A DNA stretch of 23,678 bases from an uncultured Oscillospiraceae bacterium (GTDB lineage Bacteria; Bacillota; Clostridia; Oscillospirales; Oscillospiraceae): assembly GCA_910584805.1 (NCBI GenBank), contig CAJUCB010000027.1:1-23678 (forward strand), read 5' to 3'. The notes under the pieces were generated by a model that saw nothing but the letters and a program-made list of their open reading frames with translations, did not search any database and had not been told where the DNA came from. Positions 20,767 to 23,678 of this stretch are shown in pieces. A program made the position numbers and the translations under genes. The stretch's first letter is position 1. Each line of letters begins with the position of its first letter.

Positions 20767-20931
20767 CTTTCAATTACTTGATATTTTCTTTGTGGGGCAC
20801 AGTTGGTAGCTCTCCTACACGTCTCCCTTCCTTTTGTAGTTTCATAAAACGCATAATGGATTTTTCGGAAGACTACTCAATCACTTATAGTTTGGCCTGG
20901 GAGTTACCAATCATGGGCGCAGGCAAAGGGC
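20767..20931. other. AT-rich gap without supported genes
   Basis: Together with 20592-20727 this stretch holds no credible reading frame. It contains a short D-arm-like string (CAGTTGGTAGCTC near 20799-20812) but no complete tRNA. An abrupt return to GC-rich sequence at about 20920 marks the leuB end. Confidence 0.5.
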
Positions 20932-22002
20932 TCAAATCGCCGCCGCGATGGCCGCGCCCATCTCCTTTGTGCCCACAAGCTTGCCCTCTCCGGTGAACAG
21001 ATCCGGGGTACGCAGGCCCTGGGACAGGACGGCCTTCACGGCATCCTCGATGGCGTCCGCCTCGGCCCCCAGGCCGAAGGTATAGCGCAGCATCATGGCC
21101 ACGGACAAAATGGTGGCGGTGGGGTTGGCCTTGTCCTGGCCGGCGATGTCCGGGGCGGAGCCGTGGATGGGCTCGTACATGCCAAAATTACCCACGGCCA
21201 GGGAGGCGGAGGGGAGCATACCGATGGAGCCGGTGATCTGGCTGGCCTCGTCGGAGAGGATGTCCCCAAAGATGTTGCTGGTGACAATCACGTCAAACTG
21301 CCGGGGATTGCGCACCAACTGCATGGCGGCGTTGTCCACGTACAGGTTGTCCAGGGTGACATCGGGGTAGTCCTTGGCCACCTCCGCCACCACCCGCCGC
21401 CACAGGCGGGAGGAGTCCAGCACGTTGGCCTTGTCCACGCTGGTGACGTGCTTGCTGCGCTTCTGGGCCATGTCAAAGGCCACCTTGGCAATGCGGCGGA
21501 CCTCCCCCTCGGAGTACTGCTCCACGTCGTAGGCTGCGGGGCCCATGGGGGTGTCCTTGGTGCCCCGCTCGCCGAAGTAGATGCCCCCGGTGAGCTCCCG
21601 AACCACCAAAATGTCCAGGCCCCCTTCCAGGATTTCCGCTTTCAGGGGGGAGGCCCCTGCCAGGGCCTCAAAGATCATGGCGGGGCGGAGGTTGGCGAAG
21701 AGGCCCAGCTCCTTGCGCAGGCCCAGGAGGGCACGCTCCGGGCGCTCCCCGCCGGGGAGGGTATCCCACTTGGGTCCACCCACAGCCCCCAGCAGCACCG
21801 CGTCGGCGGCCTTACATACGTCAATGGTCTCCTGGGGCAGGCAGTTGCCCACGGCGTCGATGGCGCAGCCCCCCGCCAGGACATCCTGGCAGTGGAAGCT
21901 GTGGCCAAACTTCCCCTCAATTTTGTGGAGCACCAGCAGGGCCTGTTCCACGATATCGGGGCCGATGCCGTCGCCCCGGATTACGGCGAGTTTTGCTTCC
22001 AT
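20932..22002 (-). CDS. leuB: 3-isopropylmalate dehydrogenase
   Basis: Oxidises and decarboxylates 3-isopropylmalate to 2-ketoisocaproate with NAD, the third leucine-specific step. It has 356 residues, the normal length. Seen are GDGIGPDIVEQA at the N-terminus, LGAVGGPKWD, the substrate stretch LRKELGLFANLRPA, VRELTGGIYFGERG, the catalytic lysine in SVDKANVLDSSRLW, the metal/substrate loop SNIFGDILSDEAS, GMLPSASL and the NAD stretch EPIHGSAPDIAGQDKANP. The ATG at 22002 lies 3 nt after the leuD stop, so translation is coupled. It is the last leu gene in this cluster. ilv genes are not in view. Confidence 0.96.
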   Translation of the reverse strand: MEAKLAVIRGDGIGPDIVEQALLVLHKIEGKFGHSFHCQDVLAGGCAIDAVGNCLPQETIDVCKAADAVLLGAVGGPKWDTLPGGERPERALLGLRKELGLFANLRPAMIFEALAGASPLKAEILEGGLDILVVRELTGGIYFGERGTKDTPMGPAAYDVEQYSEGEVRRIAKVAFDMAQKRSKHVTSVDKANVLDSSRLWRRVVAEVAKDYPDVTLDNLYVDNAAMQLVRNPRQFDVIVTSNIFGDILSDEASQITGSIGMLPSASLAVGNFGMYEPIHGSAPDIAGQDKANPTATILSVAMMLRYTFGLGAEADAIEDAVKAVLSQGLRTPDLFTGEGKLVGTKEMGAAIAAAI

Positions 22003-22005
22003 GGC

Positions 22006-22497
22006 TCACTTGCCCCCCTTCTGGATGGAGGCCATGAGGCCCCCGGCCTGGATGATCTCCTTGATAAACTCCGGGAAGGGGCTGGCCTGGTAGGTCTCGT
22101 TTTTGGTGAGGTTGGTAATCACCCCGGTGTCGAAGTCCACCGCCACCTCGTCCCCGGCGTCGATGCCCTCGCTGGCTTCTGGGCATTCCAGAATGGCCAG
22201 GCCGATGTTGATGGCGTTGCGGTAAAAAATCCGGGCGAAGGTCTTGGCGATGACACAGGAGATGCCGGACTCTTTGATGACCATGGGGGCGTGCTCCCGG
22301 GAGGAGCCGCAGCCGAAGTTCAGCCCCCCCACCATCACGTCGCCGCTGTTGACAACCTTGACAAAGTTGGTGTCGATGTCCTCCATGCAGTGGGTGGCCA
22401 GCTCCTTCTTGTCAGCGATATTCAGGTAACGGGCGGGGATGATGACGTCGGTATCCACGTTGTCCCCGTACTTATGGACAAGCCCTTTTGCGTTCAT
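22006..22497 (-). CDS. leuD: 3-isopropylmalate dehydratase, small subunit
   Basis: The small (swivelling) subunit of isopropylmalate isomerase, which partners LeuC to convert 2- to 3-isopropylmalate. It has 163 residues, the short form typical of Clostridia and archaea. Seen are YGDNVDTDVIIPARYL (in the N-terminal 30 residues), the substrate loop GGLNFGCGSSREHAP and FYRNAINIGL. The ATG at 22497 has AAGGAG about 9 nt upstream. It lies 18 nt after leuC and 3 nt before leuB. Confidence 0.96.
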   Translation of the reverse strand: MNAKGLVHKYGDNVDTDVIIPARYLNIADKKELATHCMEDIDTNFVKVVNSGDVMVGGLNFGCGSSREHAPMVIKESGISCVIAKTFARIFYRNAINIGLAILECPEASEGIDAGDEVAVDFDTGVITNLTKNETYQASPFPEFIKEIIQAGGLMASIQKGGK

Positions 22498-22515
22498 ACT
22501 GTGCAGCTCCTTTCC

Positions 22516-23678
22516 TTACAGACCACGGGGGTCAGCGATTTTCCCGGCAATGGCGGATGCCGCGGCAACGGCGGGGCTTGCCAGGTAGATTTCCGAAGTG
22601 ATGCCGCCCATGCGGCCCACGAAGTTCCGGTTGGTGGTGGCCACGCAGCGCTCGCCGTTGGCCATGACCCCCATGTGTCCCCCCAGGCAGGGGCCGCAGG
22701 TGGGGGTGGACACGGCGCAGCCCGCGTCGATGAAGGTGGTGAGATACCCCCGCTCTGCGCAGGTCTTGAAAATCTCCTGGGTGGCGGGCATAACGATGCA
22801 GCGCACATGGGAGGCCACCTTCTTGCCCTCCAACAGCTTGGCCGCCACCTCCATGTCCTCCAAGCGGCCATTGGTGCAGGAGCCGATGATCACCTGGTCG
22901 ATGCGGATATCCTCCACCTGGGAGATGGGCTTGGCGTTTTCTGGCAGGTGGGGGAAGGCCACGGTGGGTTCAATGCTGCTCAAGTCGATCTCGATGGTGC
23001 GGACATACTCCGCGTCGGGGTCGGCGGCATAGACGGTATAGGGCCGCTGGGTGCGGCCGTCCAGGTAGGCCTTGGTGATCTCATCCACGGGGAAAATCCC
23101 GTTCTTGGCCCCGGCCTCAATGGACATATTGGCGATGCACAGCCGGTCGTCCATGGACAGCGCCGCCACCCCTTCGCCGCAGTATTCCAGGCTCTGGTAC
23201 AGGGCCCCGTCCACGCCGATCATCCCGATGAGGTGCAAAATCACGTCCTTGCCGCTGACCTGGGGCTGCAGCTTGCCGGTCAAATGCACCTGGATGGCCT
23301 CAGGGACCTTGAACCAGGTCTCCCCTGTGGCCATGCCCGCGGCCATATCCGTGGAGCCCACCCCGGTGGAGAAGGCCCCCAGGGCGCCGTAAGTACAGGT
23401 GTGGGAGTCCGCGCCGATGATGCAGTCCCCGGCCCCAACTAGGCCTTTTTCCGGCAGCAAGGCGTGCTCCACGCCCATCTGACCCACATCGTAGAAGTTA
23501 TCCAGGTCGAAGCGCTTGGCGAAGGTACGGCATTGCAGGCACTGTTCGGCGGCCTTGATATCCTTGTTGGGGGTGAAGTGGTCCATGACCATGGCCACCC
23601 GGCTCTTGTCAAACACGCCGGTGAAGCCCTCCTTCTCAAATTCCCGGATGGCCACCGGGGAGGTGATGTCGTTGCCCA
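22516..23678 (-). CDS. leuC: 3-isopropylmalate dehydratase, large subunit (5' end beyond the window)
   Basis: The iron-sulfur subunit of isopropylmalate isomerase. The frame stays open to the window edge, and the first visible residues GNDITSPVAIREFE match the interior of LeuC, so roughly 30 N-terminal residues are missing. The GTG at 23655 is an internal Val codon, not the start. The 4Fe-4S cysteines are present in SCTNGR and TCGPCLGG. Other marks are DHFTPNKDIKAAEQ, GADSHTCTYGALGAF, GVGSTDMA and the C-terminal TNRNFVGRMG. The length and motifs place it with the clostridial/archaeal 420-residue type rather than the longer enteric LeuC. First visible gene of leuCDB; leuA is probably upstream, outside the window. 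Confidence 0.96.
   Translation of the reverse strand, partial: GNDITSPVAIREFEKEGFTGVFDKSRVAMVMDHFTPNKDIKAAEQCLQCRTFAKRFDLDNFYDVGQMGVEHALLPEKGLVGAGDCIIGADSHTCTYGALGAFSTGVGSTDMAAGMATGETWFKVPEAIQVHLTGKLQPQVSGKDVILHLIGMIGVDGALYQSLEYCGEGVAALSMDDRLCIANMSIEAGAKNGIFPVDEITKAYLDGRTQRPYTVYAADPDAEYVRTIEIDLSSIEPTVAFPHLPENAKPISQVEDIRIDQVIIGSCTNGRLEDMEVAAKLLEGKKVASHVRCIVMPATQEIFKTCAERGYLTTFIDAGCAVSTPTCGPCLGGHMGVMANGERCVATTNRNFVGRMGGITSEIYLASPAVAAASAIAGKIADPRGL

Noticed and set aside
20792..20855. Degraded tRNA: CAGTTGGTAGCTC resembles a D-arm, as in tRNA-fMet
   Set aside because: No anticodon stem, no GGTTCGA T-arm and no acceptor pairing could be found nearby; a chance match or a very old fragment that could mark an insertion point.
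21163..23442. A 759-codon open frame on the plus strand
   Set aside because: It is antisense to leuB, leuD and leuC, which have full family motifs. The frame stays open because of GC-rich codon bias, has low-complexity Gly/His/Val composition, and lacks a ribosome site.
23653..23655. GTG as the start of leuC
   Set aside because: The frame remains open to the window edge and the residues before it (GNDITSP) match the interior of LeuC, so the true start is outside.
1..23678. CRISPR arrays, insertion sequences, phage integrases, rRNA genes
   Set aside because: No regular direct-repeat array beyond the two 46-nt antitoxin units, no transposase or recombinase reading frame, and no rRNA-like sequence was seen on either strand.

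Overview
The window is typical of a GC-rich, gut-type member of the Clostridia. Oscillospiraceae relatives such as Flavonifractor, Lawsonibacter or Intestinimonas fit best; this is inferred from GC- and C-rich codon use, strong AGGAGG-type ribosome sites, PadR/DUF2812 and DUF4143 genes and the protein flavour, not from a search. Most of the window is ordinary core metabolism. Two stretches are more AT-rich and look accessory: about 1-2340 and about 19140-20930.

Layout. (1) 1-2343, accessory: a small XRE regulator with palindromic operator sites, an unrecognised 333-residue protein, and a complete type III (RNA-protein) toxin-antitoxin locus resembling CptIN. That locus has a consensus promoter, an RNA with two 46-nt structured repeats, a terminator and then the toxin gene. 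(2) 2340-10865: a nearly gapless aromatic amino acid supra-operon, aroF-tyrA-aroB-aroA / aroC-pheA-aroE::aroK-aroQ. It encodes all seven steps from erythrose-4-phosphate + PEP to chorismate, plus the prephenate branches to Phe and Tyr. It is preceded by a Phe/Tyr-rich leader peptide and an attenuator. A second promoter precedes aroC. (3) 10938-14001, minus strand: a PadR regulator and two tandem DUF2812 membrane proteins, transcribed from a consensus promoter whose 17-bp spacer is itself a palindromic operator. (4) 14074-15524: a lone DUF4143-type AAA ATPase. (5) 15544-17948, minus strand: a polar amino acid ABC transporter (lipoprotein, permease, ATPase), divergent from (6) cysK at 18046-19065. 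(7) 19208-20591, minus strand: an AT-rich insert coding for a lipoprotein and a secreted protein that share a domain of about 79 residues I do not recognise. (8) 20932-23678, minus strand: leuC(partial)-leuD-leuB of leucine synthesis, with leuC running off the right edge.

How the parts work together. The aro block makes chorismate and converts it to prephenate, phenylpyruvate and 4-hydroxyphenylpyruvate. Charged tRNA-Phe/Tyr levels are probably sensed by translation of the leader peptide, and product feedback is expected at the N-terminal domain of AroF and the ACT domain of PheA. The cysK/ABC pair may link cysteine synthesis with sulfur amino acid uptake. The most interesting items are the CptIN-like RNA with covarying repeats, the aroF attenuator, the AroE-AroK fusion, the PadR operator-promoter and the orphan secreted-protein pair.
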